DNA from: UBA7672 sp965279085
GTDB lineage: Bacteria; Pseudomonadota; Alphaproteobacteria; Caulobacterales; Hyphomonadaceae
NCBI GenBank assembly: GCA_965279085.1
Contig: OZ257149.1
Location: forward strand, 1,240,001 to 1,304,000
Reading direction: 5' to 3'
DNA length: 64,000 bases
Each line of letters starts with the position of its first letter. Position 1 is the stretch's first letter. The position numbers and the translations under genes are program-made. The notes under the pieces were generated by a model that was given only the letters and a program-made list of their open reading frames with translations, ran no database searches and was not told where the DNA came from. Positions 36,529 through 44,766 of the stretch are shown here, piece after piece.

Positions 36529-38196
36529 CGCGGCGGCCTGCTGCGCTTGAGGCTCTTCAACCGTTGCGGGAACCGCCAGCGGACGCACTTGCTGCTTGCG
36601 CGGCGGCTTCGGCTCGGTGCCCGGCGGCTTGACCTCGATCGACGCGGACGCTCGGCCGAAGTGATAGCCCTGCCCCATGTCGCAACCCATGGCGACCAGC
36701 GCCTTCGCCTGCTCGGCATTCTCGACGCCTTCGGCGATCACGATGAGCCCGAGATTCTTGGCCATCGACACGATCGTACGCACCAGCGTGGCGGATTCCA
36801 CGTCGACGTTCATGCGGCGCACGAAGGAGCGATCGATTTTCAGCTTGTCGAATGGCAGTTGACGGAGTTGCAGGAGGCTGGCGTGGCCGGTGCCGAAATT
36901 GTCGAGCGCGACGCGGACGCCCTTGTCGCGCAGCGTTCCGAGGATGATGCGGGCTGCGTCAAGGTCGGTGACGAGCGCGGCTTCGGTGAGCTCGATTTCA
37001 AGACGCGTCGCGGGGAACGCCGTCTCTTCCAGAACTTTCAAGATCTTCAGCGCCAGCTCTTCATCTTGCAACTGCACCGGCGACAGGTTCAGCGACAGGT
37101 GCGGGGCGCCCTCAGCGGCTGCGGCTTCGCGGCAGGCCTTGCGCAGCAGGTTGAAAGTCAGCTCGCCAATGGCGCCGCTGGCTTCGGCCGTCGGGATGAA
37201 CTGGTCGGGCGGGATCGGGCCGCGTGTCGCGTGGGTCCAGCGGGCGAGGATTTCATACCCTTGCGGCTTGCCATCCTCGAGGCTGACCAGCGGCTGGAAG
37301 TGCGGAACGATCTCGTCGTTGCGCACGGCGTTCCAGAGGTCGTTCTCGAATAGGGCGCGCTGGCGGACCAGTTCGTCCATGCCCGTCTTGAAGAAGGCGA
37401 ACCAGCCGCGGCTGGTGTCCTTCGCGCGCCGCAGCGCGAGGCTGGCGCGATGGAGCAGCGTTTCGGCGTCGCGGCCGTCGGCGAGGCCGATGGCGGCGCC
37501 GGCGGTGGCACTGATCGTGACGGTCTGCTTGCCGAGGGCCATCGGCGCTTCGATGGCGGTAAGTACGGCGGAGAGCCAATCCATCAGCTCTTCCTCACCC
37601 TGATCCGGGAGAAGGATGACGAACTCGTCGGTTTCCAGGCGGGCGACAAAGCCGTCCACCCCGGCGCGCAGGTTCAGGATCTTGCCGACATTGATCAGAA
37701 CTTCGTCGCCGAGGACGCGGCCGTTGGCGTCGTTGAACGACTTGAAGCGGTCGATGTTCAGCATCACGACGCCGAGCTTGCGCGTGCCGTCATTCTCGCT
37801 GAGCAGCCAGTTCAGCACGCCCTTGAGATGGCGGCGGTTCGGCAGGCCCGTCAGCTGGTCGTGCATGGCGACACGGCGGGCGCGCTCTTCGGTCGAAAGA
37901 CGCGTGCGCAGCTCGCGGACGTGATTGCTGTAGCGTGTGATCACGTAGAGCGTCAGGCCCACGCAGGCGAAGATGACGGTGCCGAAGAATTTGGAGATCT
38001 GCAGGCGATCGTACTCGGCGCCGAGCGCGTAGAGCAGCCCGACGACGTCGAGGTTCACGGACAGAATGAAACCGGCAGCAATGAAGCCCGCGAAGATCAA
38101 CATGTCGCGGCGGACCTGGCTGGTCACACTGCGCTCGACCTTCTTGCGCGCCTTCGCGTCGGCCGGTGTCTGCGGCTGGTTAACAGAGGATGACAT
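36508..38196 (-). CDS. GGDEF-EAL protein with degenerate catalytic motifs
   Basis: About 562 residues from ATG 38196; an upstream TTG at 38208 is also in frame. Two N-terminal membrane helices, then GGDEF and EAL domains. The GGDEF motif reads LETDEF, so the two Gly are lost and diguanylate cyclase activity is unlikely. In the EAL domain the motif reads EIL, and the metal-binding pair DDFGTG is DNFGTG, though ELTEAAL, LKIDRSF and EGVEN are kept. It may bind c-di-GMP as an effector or be a weak phosphodiesterase. The C-terminal tail is Pro/Ala/Gln-rich. Confidence 0.85.
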   Translation of the reverse strand: MSSSVNQPQTPADAKARKKVERSVTSQVRRDMLIFAGFIAAGFILSVNLDVVGLLYALGAEYDRLQISKFFGTVIFACVGLTLYVITRYSNHVRELRTRLSTEERARRVAMHDQLTGLPNRRHLKGVLNWLLSENDGTRKLGVVMLNIDRFKSFNDANGRVLGDEVLINVGKILNLRAGVDGFVARLETDEFVILLPDQGEEELMDWLSAVLTAIEAPMALGKQTVTISATAGAAIGLADGRDAETLLHRASLALRRAKDTSRGWFAFFKTGMDELVRQRALFENDLWNAVRNDEIVPHFQPLVSLEDGKPQGYEILARWTHATRGPIPPDQFIPTAEASGAIGELTFNLLRKACREAAAAEGAPHLSLNLSPVQLQDEELALKILKVLEETAFPATRLEIELTEAALVTDLDAARIILGTLRDKGVRVALDNFGTGHASLLQLRQLPFDKLKIDRSFVRRMNVDVESATLVRTIVSMAKNLGLIVIAEGVENAEQAKALVAMGCDMGQGYHFGRASASIEVKPPGTEPKPPRKQQVRPLAVPATVEEPQAQQAAALAAAGD

Positions 38197-38283
38197 GGGG
38201 ACCCGCAATTAGCTTCGGCTAAAGATTGCCAGTGGCCGCTTAAGATTCCGGGCAAACATGCGGCGGGATTTTCAGCGATCGCG

Positions 38284-38913
38284 TTAGCCAGTCCGGCGCA
38301 GGTTGCGCGCGGCGTCCCACGTTTCGCGCTCAAGCTCCCAGTATAGAGAGGGACGCGTGGCGCCATCCGGTTTGATGACCGTGACTTCGCCCTTCTGGAT
38401 GAAGCCGAGGCGCGAGAGGAGCCTTATGGAACGGTCATTGTCGCGCGCGGTGGTCTCGCAGATGCGGGCGACGCCAAGCTGGTCGAAGCACCATTCAACG
38501 GCAGCAAGGCCGCAGGCGCCGCCGAAGCCACGGCCCTGCCGCTCAGCCTTAACGGCGCCTCCGAACTTCGCGATGGACCATTGTGGCCAGAGCTCGACAT
38601 CGAAATAGGCCGTGGCCTCGCCTGCCCCGTTGAAGGACACGAACAGGATGCCGTCGCCACGGGCGCGCTGCATCAGGTGATCCGCGATGAAGGCGCCCAT
38701 TGTGTCGGCGTTGATGGGGCTGGGCATGGTGTAGATTTTCGGGCCGATGCTTTCGTGGGCGAGCAGGCCTGCGAGCGCGGCAGCATCCTCTGAGCGAGCG
38801 ACACGGGCGCCCACTATGCGGCCGTTCATCAACTCGGCCTGCCGAACGAAGGCGCGGAGGCGTTCGGCCTCTTGGTCGGAGACACAGGTTCTCGTCTTCG
38901 GAATGTCCGCCAT
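38284..38913 (-). CDS. GNAT family N-acetyltransferase
   Basis: 209 residues. Acetyl-CoA motif region is KAERQGRGFGGACGLAAVEW and the terminal GNAT helix-strand is DNDRSIRLLSRLGFIQKGEV, as in RimJ/RimL-like enzymes. The first 35 residues form an extra charged helix. Acceptor unknown. Confidence 0.82.
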   Translation of the reverse strand: MADIPKTRTCVSDQEAERLRAFVRQAELMNGRIVGARVARSEDAAALAGLLAHESIGPKIYTMPSPINADTMGAFIADHLMQRARGDGILFVSFNGAGEATAYFDVELWPQWSIAKFGGAVKAERQGRGFGGACGLAAVEWCFDQLGVARICETTARDNDRSIRLLSRLGFIQKGEVTVIKPDGATRPSLYWELERETWDAARNLRRTG

Positions 38914-38996
38914 GGTCTTCTCCCCGCGCCATCACAACCTTTAGTTGTGTAGCATGACGAACGCGGAAGTGGCTCGGGGGAAGCCCGGAGGGCGTA

Positions 38997-39407
38997 TCAG
39001 TCGTCGGCGACGTTGCCGCGGTTGCGCTTGATCTCGGAGCGGTGAGCCTTGCCTTCGAGGCGTCGCTGCTTTTGCGCCTTGCTGGGCTTGGTCTTCACGC
39101 GCTTCTTGGGCTTCACCAGCGCCTTCTCCAGCAGCTCCACGAGACGTTCGCGGGCTTCGTCGCGGTTGCGGGCCTGGCTGCGGTGCGTCTGGATGAATAG
39201 GACGAGTTCGCCCTCGTCGTTGATGCGTGTCGCCAGCGCGCGACGGATCATCCATTTCTGTTCGTCGTCGAAGGCGTGGCTTTTCTTGACGTTCCAGCGA
39301 AGCTGGACGGCGGTGGCGACCTTGTTGACGTTCTGTCCGCCGGGGCCGCCGGCGGTTACGAACTTCTCCTCCAGTTCGTGTTCGAAATTGTGGAGGAAGA
39401 CAGCCAC
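38997..39407 (-). CDS. arfB: Alternative ribosome-rescue factor ArfB (peptidyl-tRNA hydrolase)
   Basis: 136 residues, the length of YaeJ/ArfB. The release-factor catalytic GGQ lies in TAGGPGGQNVNKVAT, followed by the conserved hydrophobic core, and the long basic C-terminal tail (Lys/Arg-rich, from about residue 100) inserts in the mRNA channel of stalled ribosomes. It frees the peptide from ribosomes lacking a stop codon. The next gene on the same strand begins 3 bases before, so these two may be cotranscribed. Confidence 0.93.
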   Translation of the reverse strand: MAVFLHNFEHELEEKFVTAGGPGGQNVNKVATAVQLRWNVKKSHAFDDEQKWMIRRALATRINDEGELVLFIQTHRSQARNRDEARERLVELLEKALVKPKKRVKTKPSKAQKQRRLEGKAHRSEIKRNRGNVADD

Positions 39408-39410
39408 GCG

Positions 39411-40289
39411 CTACTTCCTGTTCACATCTGTTTTGTTCAGGCGCGAGATGAGGCTGGACGTGTCCCAGCGGCCATGACCTTCGGCCTGGATGTCGGCGTA
39501 GAACTGGTCGACCAGCGCGGTGAGCGGGGTCGAAGCGCCGGCGGTGCGGGCGGCGTCGAGGGCGATGCGGAGATCCTTGCGCATCCAGTCGACGGCGAAG
39601 CCGAAATCGAACTTGCCTTCCACCATTGTTTTCCAGCGGTTCTGCATCTGCCAGCTTTGGGCAGCGCCTGCGGATATGGCTTCGATGACCTTCGCTTCGT
39701 CGAGGCCGTTGGCGCGGGCGAAGTGGAGGCCTTCGGCGACACCCTGCACCACGCCAGCGATACAGATCTGGTTGACCGACTTGGCGAGTTGGCCTGCCCC
39801 ACTCTCGCCAATGAGCGTGATCTGTTTGGAGTAGGCGCGCATGACGGGTTCGGCGCTGGCGAAGGCCGTGGGGTTGCCGCCGACCATGACGGTGAGTTGG
39901 CCGTTCTCTGCGCCTGCCTGTCCGCCGGAGACGGGGGCGTCGAGATAATCGCCACCGTGCGCCTTGTGGCGCGCCGCCAGTTCACGCGCGAGGCCAGCGG
40001 AGCCGGTGGTGTGATCGACAACGATCGCGCCGCGCTTGAGATCGGATTCGATGTCGTTGAATATGGCTTTCACGTCCGGGTCGTCGCCGAGGCACATGAA
40101 GACGAAATCGACGCCGGATGCGGCCTCTCGCGCCGTGGCGGCGGCTTTGCCCTTGCCGACGGCCTTCAGCCACGCGTCGGCTTTCGCCGTCGAGCGGTTC
40201 CAGACGGTGACGTCATGGCCCTTCTGCGCCAGATGGCGCGCCATGGGGCTGCCCATCACGCCGAGGCCGAGAAATGCGCAGGTCGCCAT
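39411..40289 (-). CDS. 3-Hydroxyisobutyrate dehydrogenase-like NAD(P) enzyme
   Basis: 292 residues from the ATG at 40289, placed 8 bases after AGGA; MKHM three codons earlier is possible. N-terminal Rossmann motif GLGVMGSPMARHL, substrate-binding loop DAPVSGGQAGAENG and catalytic lysine in GAGQLAKSVNQI. Family enzymes oxidise beta-hydroxyacids such as 3-hydroxyisobutyrate, tartronate semialdehyde or similar. The substrate cannot be told; no valine-degradation genes are beside it. Confidence 0.88.
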   Translation of the reverse strand: MATCAFLGLGVMGSPMARHLAQKGHDVTVWNRSTAKADAWLKAVGKGKAAATAREAASGVDFVFMCLGDDPDVKAIFNDIESDLKRGAIVVDHTTGSAGLARELAARHKAHGGDYLDAPVSGGQAGAENGQLTVMVGGNPTAFASAEPVMRAYSKQITLIGESGAGQLAKSVNQICIAGVVQGVAEGLHFARANGLDEAKVIEAISAGAAQSWQMQNRWKTMVEGKFDFGFAVDWMRKDLRIALDAARTAGASTPLTALVDQFYADIQAEGHGRWDTSSLISRLNKTDVNRK

Positions 40290-40342
40290 GTGCTTCATCC
40301 TGATTCAGGTCTGGCGACACATAGTGAGCGCGACGTTTGTTG

Positions 40343-40900
40343 TCACGCCGGGCGATAGCGCATGAATGTATTCCCCGTGGCCTTGAAGCTGCGGGTTTCG
40401 GCGGTTTCCCAGTCGATGTGGCGGCGGACGCCGTCGAAGAGGCGCTTGCCGCCGCCAAGCGTGACCGGGACGAGCATCACCTGAAGCTCGTCCAGCAGGC
40501 CCGCGTCGATCAGCTGGGCGACGATGCTTCCGGAGCCGAGGATGGCGATGTCGGGGCCGCCATCGGCTTTCAGCTTCTTCGCGTTGGGGATCAGGTCGGA
40601 CTTGATGGTGGAGTTCTGCCAGCTGGCGGATTTCATCGTGCGGGAGAAGACCAGCTTGGGCATCTCGTTCATCGCCTTGGCGACCTCGGGCATCATCTGC
40701 GTGGCGGCAGGCGTGGGCCAGAAGGATGACATCATGTCGTAAGTCGTGCGGCCGAACAGCAGCCGCCCCCCGCCCTGTGCGTTGCCGCGCGTGAATTCGG
40801 CTTGTTCGGGGTCCTGGTTGTGGGCCCAGTCCATGTCGCCATTGGCGTCGGCATAGCAGCCGTCGAGGCTGAGGGAGATGAAGGAGGAAATGGCTGGCAT
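40343..40900 (-). CDS. Dihydrofolate reductase-like / RibD C-terminal domain protein
   Basis: 185 residues from the ATG at 40900, preceded by GGAG. RibD_C/DHFR-like fold: ISLSLDGCYADANGDMDW at the N terminus, RLLFGRTTYDMM, and the C-terminal ILGSGSIVAQLIDAGLLDEL. Such stand-alone proteins are common NADPH-dependent reductases of unknown substrate. The open frame continues 90 codons upstream, but that part spans a repeat tract and is unlikely to be translated. Confidence 0.83.
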   Translation of the reverse strand: MPAISSFISLSLDGCYADANGDMDWAHNQDPEQAEFTRGNAQGGGRLLFGRTTYDMMSSFWPTPAATQMMPEVAKAMNEMPKLVFSRTMKSASWQNSTIKSDLIPNAKKLKADGGPDIAILGSGSIVAQLIDAGLLDELQVMLVPVTLGGGKRLFDGVRRHIDWETAETRSFKATGNTFMRYRPA

Positions 40901-40989
40901 GGGCGGCTCCGGGCTTGGGCGATGGTCCAGCATGGATGACGTTTGAGCAATGCGGGGGTGGACACGCGCGCGACCGGAAGATTCCGCGA

Positions 40990-41070
40990 TGCGAAAATTC
41001 TTCCAATTCTTCCGATTCCGGAAAATTCCGCGGAATCGGGAAATCCGGATTCTTCCGATTCTTCCGCTTT
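40990..41070. repeat. ATTCTTCC repeat and palindrome tract
   Basis: Four copies of attcttcc at 40997, 41006, 41049 and 41058 in two pairs, each pair with 9-base spacing. Between them lies a palindromic stretch including attccgcggaat (perfect 12-bp palindrome). This is the only notable structure in the 432-base gap 40901-41332, which has no convincing gene. It may be a protein-binding array or a degenerate repeat remnant. Confidence 0.75.
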
Positions 41071-41332
41071 GAACTTCATCAGGTCTCTCCGGTTCTGGCG
41101 CGGAGAGTATGCGCCCGGATGGGGCGGGGGTTGGGTTGGTGTATCCAGATCCTACACCTGCGAAGAGCTTCAACGTTGGAAGTGCGATGGAAATTTTCGG
41201 CGGAGCTCAGCTGGATTCCGTGGAATTGCGCGAGACGGCGCGCCTGTCGCGAGCGTTCCGGGATGACCGCGCGGAACGATTGACTTGGCTTCGTGCCGCC
41301 CGCCCTTCTGACCGGACGACAAGGGGACGCAG

Positions 41333-42388
41333 GTGAAGCCAACCGGACGAAGCAGATGGGCTACCAAGCTCATGGAGAGCACGCCTGTGGAAACACGGCG
41401 TCTGAAGGAGACGTACCGGGAGTGGCTCGGGCGCGGGAAGCTGCTGGCGGCGGGAACCGCCGTTGTGCTTCCGTTTCTGCTCATTCTGGCGGCGGCACTT
41501 ACAATTGCTCTGGATCCGCCAATTGGGCCCCTTCTTGGAGTGATGTGCCTTGCCGCGCTCGGGGCCTATCTGGCGCTGGTCGGCTGGCTGGGAAGTTTCG
41601 AAACGCGCATCATCGCCGCTGACCAGCATCTTCGCGACATCGCCGCCAATGAGATCCACCGGAAGCTGGCGGCGGGCGAGAGCACCCCGCCCTTCTCGCT
41701 CTATCTTCGTCCCTTCATCAGCACGAATGACTTCCGGCTGCCGAAGTCGGTAACCGAGGTCGGCGTGCTGGTCTCGCGTGGAAGCGGCGAAAACGCGAGG
41801 ACGGTGATGGTAAGCAAGGAGGAAGCCTCGCCCGGCTTCATCTCCGTCACAGTTGGCACGACACCCCGGCAAACCGAACTCGAAGGCGTGCTGATGGCTG
41901 CTGTCGCGAGGCACGCCCCCCTGGTCTGCCTCGGCTCGCGGCTTGAGCACTCGGGCGCGGGGCGCATCGAGGTGACAGATGAGGACTGGCAGGCGTCGGT
42001 CCAGCGCCTCATCAGGGCGGCGGAGCTGATCGTGGTCGCGCCATCCAAGCGAGCCGGGACGCTGTGGGAAATCGAGGTGATCCTCGATTCCGGACTTATC
42101 GACCGTTGCGTTTTCATCGACCTGCCTTCGCCGAAAAATTCAGGGGGAAAATTCGACCAGGAGAAGGAGTGGCTGGCGATCCGGGAAGCGTTTGCCAAGC
42201 GCGGCTATGATCTTCCGGAGAACGACGAAGCCGGCCACTTCCTGTATTTTGGCCGGCAAAAGTCTCCGCTGCTGGGCACCCCGATCGGCTATCTCGAGCC
42301 AAACCGAATGGCTGAGTTCTTCGAGGCGGTTCTTAAAGCCAAAGGGGCTTTGGCCCAGCCCGGCGAAACCGTCACTCGCCCGACGTGA
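41333..42388 (+). CDS. Two-TM protein with TIR-like cytoplasmic domain
   Basis: 351 residues (or about 337 from the internal Met at 41375). Two membrane helices near residues 38-60 and 66-88, then a large cytoplasmic domain. It begins PFSLYLRPFISTNDF, resembling the F-LR-F-x-x-D start of a family of uncharacterised bacterial membrane proteins, and later shows DEDWQASVQRLIRAAELIVV and PSKRAGTLWEIEVILDSG. The order strand, acidic-W helix, hydrophobic strand, S-x-W-E helix resembles TIR/SLOG-type nucleotide domains, with the Glu of LWEIE in the position of the TIR catalytic Glu. Function unknown; NAD cleavage is a guess. Ends overlap the convergent flavin reductase by 17 bases. Confidence 0.68.
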   Translation: MKPTGRSRWATKLMESTPVETRRLKETYREWLGRGKLLAAGTAVVLPFLLILAAALTIALDPPIGPLLGVMCLAALGAYLALVGWLGSFETRIIAADQHLRDIAANEIHRKLAAGESTPPFSLYLRPFISTNDFRLPKSVTEVGVLVSRGSGENARTVMVSKEEASPGFISVTVGTTPRQTELEGVLMAAVARHAPLVCLGSRLEHSGAGRIEVTDEDWQASVQRLIRAAELIVVAPSKRAGTLWEIEVILDSGLIDRCVFIDLPSPKNSGGKFDQEKEWLAIREAFAKRGYDLPENDEAGHFLYFGRQKSPLLGTPIGYLEPNRMAEFFEAVLKAKGALAQPGETVTRPT

Positions 42389-42878
42389 GCTTCACATACT
42401 TGCCGCGGAAGAAGCCGAGGGCGTCGACGCCGGGGTCGGCGCGGTAGGCGATGACGTCGCCGTACATGACTTCGTGGTCGCCCATGGGCTGGCGCAGTCG
42501 GAGGCGGCAGTCGAGGCTGGCGACGGCGGCGGCCAACACGGGCGCGCCTGTTTCCATCGTGCAGATCTGGTCGGCAGGGATGATGCGGTCGCCGGTGCGC
42601 GAGAAGCGGTGGGCGACATCGTGGTCGTCCGAACGCAGGATGTTGACCGAGAAAGTCGCGGCGTTGGTGAAGACCTCGAAGGCGCGGCTGGCTTGGGCGA
42701 GGCACCACAGCAGGATGGGCGGGTGCAGCGACACGGACGTCAGCGAATTGACGACCATGCCGTGGGCCGCGCCATTGGCATCGTGGACGGCGATCAGCGC
42801 GACGCCCGTGCCAAAGCCTCCAAGGGCCCTGCGATAGGCCGTGGGATCGAATTCCGAAGGATTTTCAGGCTGGTTCAT
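42372..42878 (-). CDS. Flavin reductase-like domain protein
   Basis: 168 residues from the ATG at 42878 (a GTG two codons upstream is also in frame). Matches the flavin reductase (HpaC/ActVB-like) split-barrel: LGGFGTGVALIAVHD, the FMN-binding GMVVNSLTSVSLHPP and FSVNILRSDD. Such proteins supply reduced flavin to a monooxygenase. No two-component monooxygenase lies beside it. Confidence 0.87.
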   Translation of the reverse strand: MNQPENPSEFDPTAYRRALGGFGTGVALIAVHDANGAAHGMVVNSLTSVSLHPPILLWCLAQASRAFEVFTNAATFSVNILRSDDHDVAHRFSRTGDRIIPADQICTMETGAPVLAAAVASLDCRLRLRQPMGDHEVMYGDVIAYRADPGVDALGFFRGKYVKLTSGE

Positions 42879-42941
42879 GTGCACGCGGCTTTAACTGTAC
42901 CTCTTGTATAAGCCGGGGTTAATGCCCGGGATAGAATTGAC

Positions 42942-43841
42942 ATGACTGGCAATCGGCCAATCGTCATCAAGAAGGTCAAGAAGGTCATCGGCGGCGGCCA
43001 CCATGGCGGCGCCTGGAAAGTGGCCTATGCAGACTTCGTGACGGCCATGATGGCGTTCTTCCTGCTCATGTGGCTCATCAACACGACCTCCCCCGAACAG
43101 AAACGCGGCATCGCGGATTATTTCGCGCCTGCCTCGGTCTCGCGCTCGACGCAGGGCTCCGACGGCCTGCTGGGCGGCACGGCTTTCCAGGAAGACGGCG
43201 CGCGTGCATCCGGCTCGAACCGTCAGATCGACGAAGAGCTGGCGGCAGAGAATGCCCGCAGGAAAGCCGGCGCGACCGATGCGAACGATGGCTCGCCCAG
43301 CCAGCCCACCGAGGCCGCACTCAACCAGGCGCTCGCCAATCGCGAGACGGCGGACTTCGCCAGCGCCGAAGCATCGCTGCGCCAGGCGCTTCAGGACATG
43401 CCGGACTATGCCGAGCTGTCGAAGAACCTGATCATCGAGCAGACGCCGGAAGGCCTGAACATCCAGCTGGTCGACCAGGAAGGCCGCGCGATGTTCCAGG
43501 GCTCGTCGGCCGAACCCCTGCCCCGCACGCAGCACCTTCTGAACACCGTTGCGAAGGTGATCACACAGCTGCCGAACCGGATCAGCATCTCCGGCCACAC
43601 GGACACGACGGCGCCGACCCGCTCGGGTTATTCCAACTGGGACCTTTCGGCGGACCGGGCCAATGCGGCGCGGCGCATCCTCGAAAAGTCGGGCGTCGAC
43701 ATCGACCGGATCTATGAAGTGGCCGGAAAAGGCGACCGGGAGCCGCTCTATCCGGACGACGCCGACCTGCCCGCCAACCGCCGGATCAGCATCACGCTGC
43801 TGCGGGAAGCGCCCGTCATGCCCTCGGAGCATGACCTGTGA
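42942..43841 (+). CDS. motB: Flagellar motor stator protein MotB
   Basis: 299 residues. A single N-terminal membrane helix contains the proton-accepting Asp (D31) in WKVAYADFVTAMMAFFLLM, followed by a periplasmic linker and a peptidoglycan-binding OmpA-like domain (ISISGHTDTTAPTRSGYSNW, LSADRANAARRIL, NRRISITLL). Anchors the stator to the cell wall. motA is not adjacent, as in Caulobacter where motA and motB are apart. This implies the organism has a flagellate stage. Confidence 0.94.
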   Translation: MTGNRPIVIKKVKKVIGGGHHGGAWKVAYADFVTAMMAFFLLMWLINTTSPEQKRGIADYFAPASVSRSTQGSDGLLGGTAFQEDGARASGSNRQIDEELAAENARRKAGATDANDGSPSQPTEAALNQALANRETADFASAEASLRQALQDMPDYAELSKNLIIEQTPEGLNIQLVDQEGRAMFQGSSAEPLPRTQHLLNTVAKVITQLPNRISISGHTDTTAPTRSGYSNWDLSADRANAARRILEKSGVDIDRIYEVAGKGDREPLYPDDADLPANRRISITLLREAPVMPSEHDL

Positions 43842-43950
43842 TTGACGCGCGCCGCAGGCGAATCTGCGGCGCAACGAACTGTGACACTTCGCTTTTGCTG
43901 CAATTTTCCAGTGGCGGAGCCTGCCCGGGCGCCCTTACAGTCGAATCGCA

Positions 43951-44727
43951 ATGAAAGAGACCGACACCAAGGAAATCATCCCGCCGGACTTCGTCCGGAA
44001 GATGAAGTTCTACCTGACGTCTCCGCAGCCCTGCCCGTACCTGCCGGGCAAGATGGAGCGGAAGGTGTTCGCCAACCTCGCGGTGGATGGCGCGGTCAAT
44101 CTCAATGACAGCCTGACACGCAACGGCTTCCGCCGGTCGCAGACGATTGCGTATCGCCCGGCATGCAAGGCGTGCGGCGCGTGCCGGTCTGTGCGGATCG
44201 ACGTGGCGGCTTTCAAGATGTCGAAGCGCTGGAAGCGCGTGATCGCGAAGAACGCGATGCTGGAGCGCGAGGCGACGACGGCGCGAGCGACGCGCGAGCA
44301 GTTCAGGCTTCTCAAGAAGTATCTCGGCGACCGTCACCCCGGCGGCGGCATGACCGAGATGGAAATCCGCGACTATGCCGGCATGGTGGACGCAAGCCCT
44401 GTTCAGACCGTTGTGTTCGAGTACCGCAATCGCCTGGAATCCGGACAGGAAGACGATGGCGCACTGCAGGCGGCGGCGCTGACCGACGTTCTGCGTGACG
44501 GACTGTCGATGGTCTATTCGTTCTTCCGGCCGGAGCTGGCGGATCGCAGCGTGGGTTCATTCATGGTTCTCGACCATGTTCGGCTCGCGATGGAGCTTGA
44601 GCTGCCCTACGTCTATCTCGGCTACTGGGTGCGCGGTTCGATGAAGATGGGCTACAAGGCCGACTTCCAGCCGCTTGAAGTGTTCGATGGCGAAGCCTGG
44701 CGGCCGCTGCGGGATGAAGAAGTGTAG
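43951..44727 (+). CDS. bpt: Aspartate/glutamate leucyl-tRNA-protein transferase
   Basis: 258 residues. Belongs to the arginyl/leucyl-tRNA-protein transferase family of the Bpt type: N-terminal CPYLPGKMERKVFANL, the Cys-rich region YRPACKACGACRSVRI, and C-terminal LGYWVRGSMKMGYKADFQPLE. Bpt adds Leu to proteins starting with Asp or Glu, marking them for ClpS-ClpAP degradation (N-end rule). Usual family length about 250. Confidence 0.93.
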   Translation: MKETDTKEIIPPDFVRKMKFYLTSPQPCPYLPGKMERKVFANLAVDGAVNLNDSLTRNGFRRSQTIAYRPACKACGACRSVRIDVAAFKMSKRWKRVIAKNAMLEREATTARATREQFRLLKKYLGDRHPGGGMTEMEIRDYAGMVDASPVQTVVFEYRNRLESGQEDDGALQAAALTDVLRDGLSMVYSFFRPELADRSVGSFMVLDHVRLAMELELPYVYLGYWVRGSMKMGYKADFQPLEVFDGEAWRPLRDEEV

Positions 44728-44766
44728 GGTGTCGATCGGGGCAACCCGAGCGCGTCCCGAAGCCTG

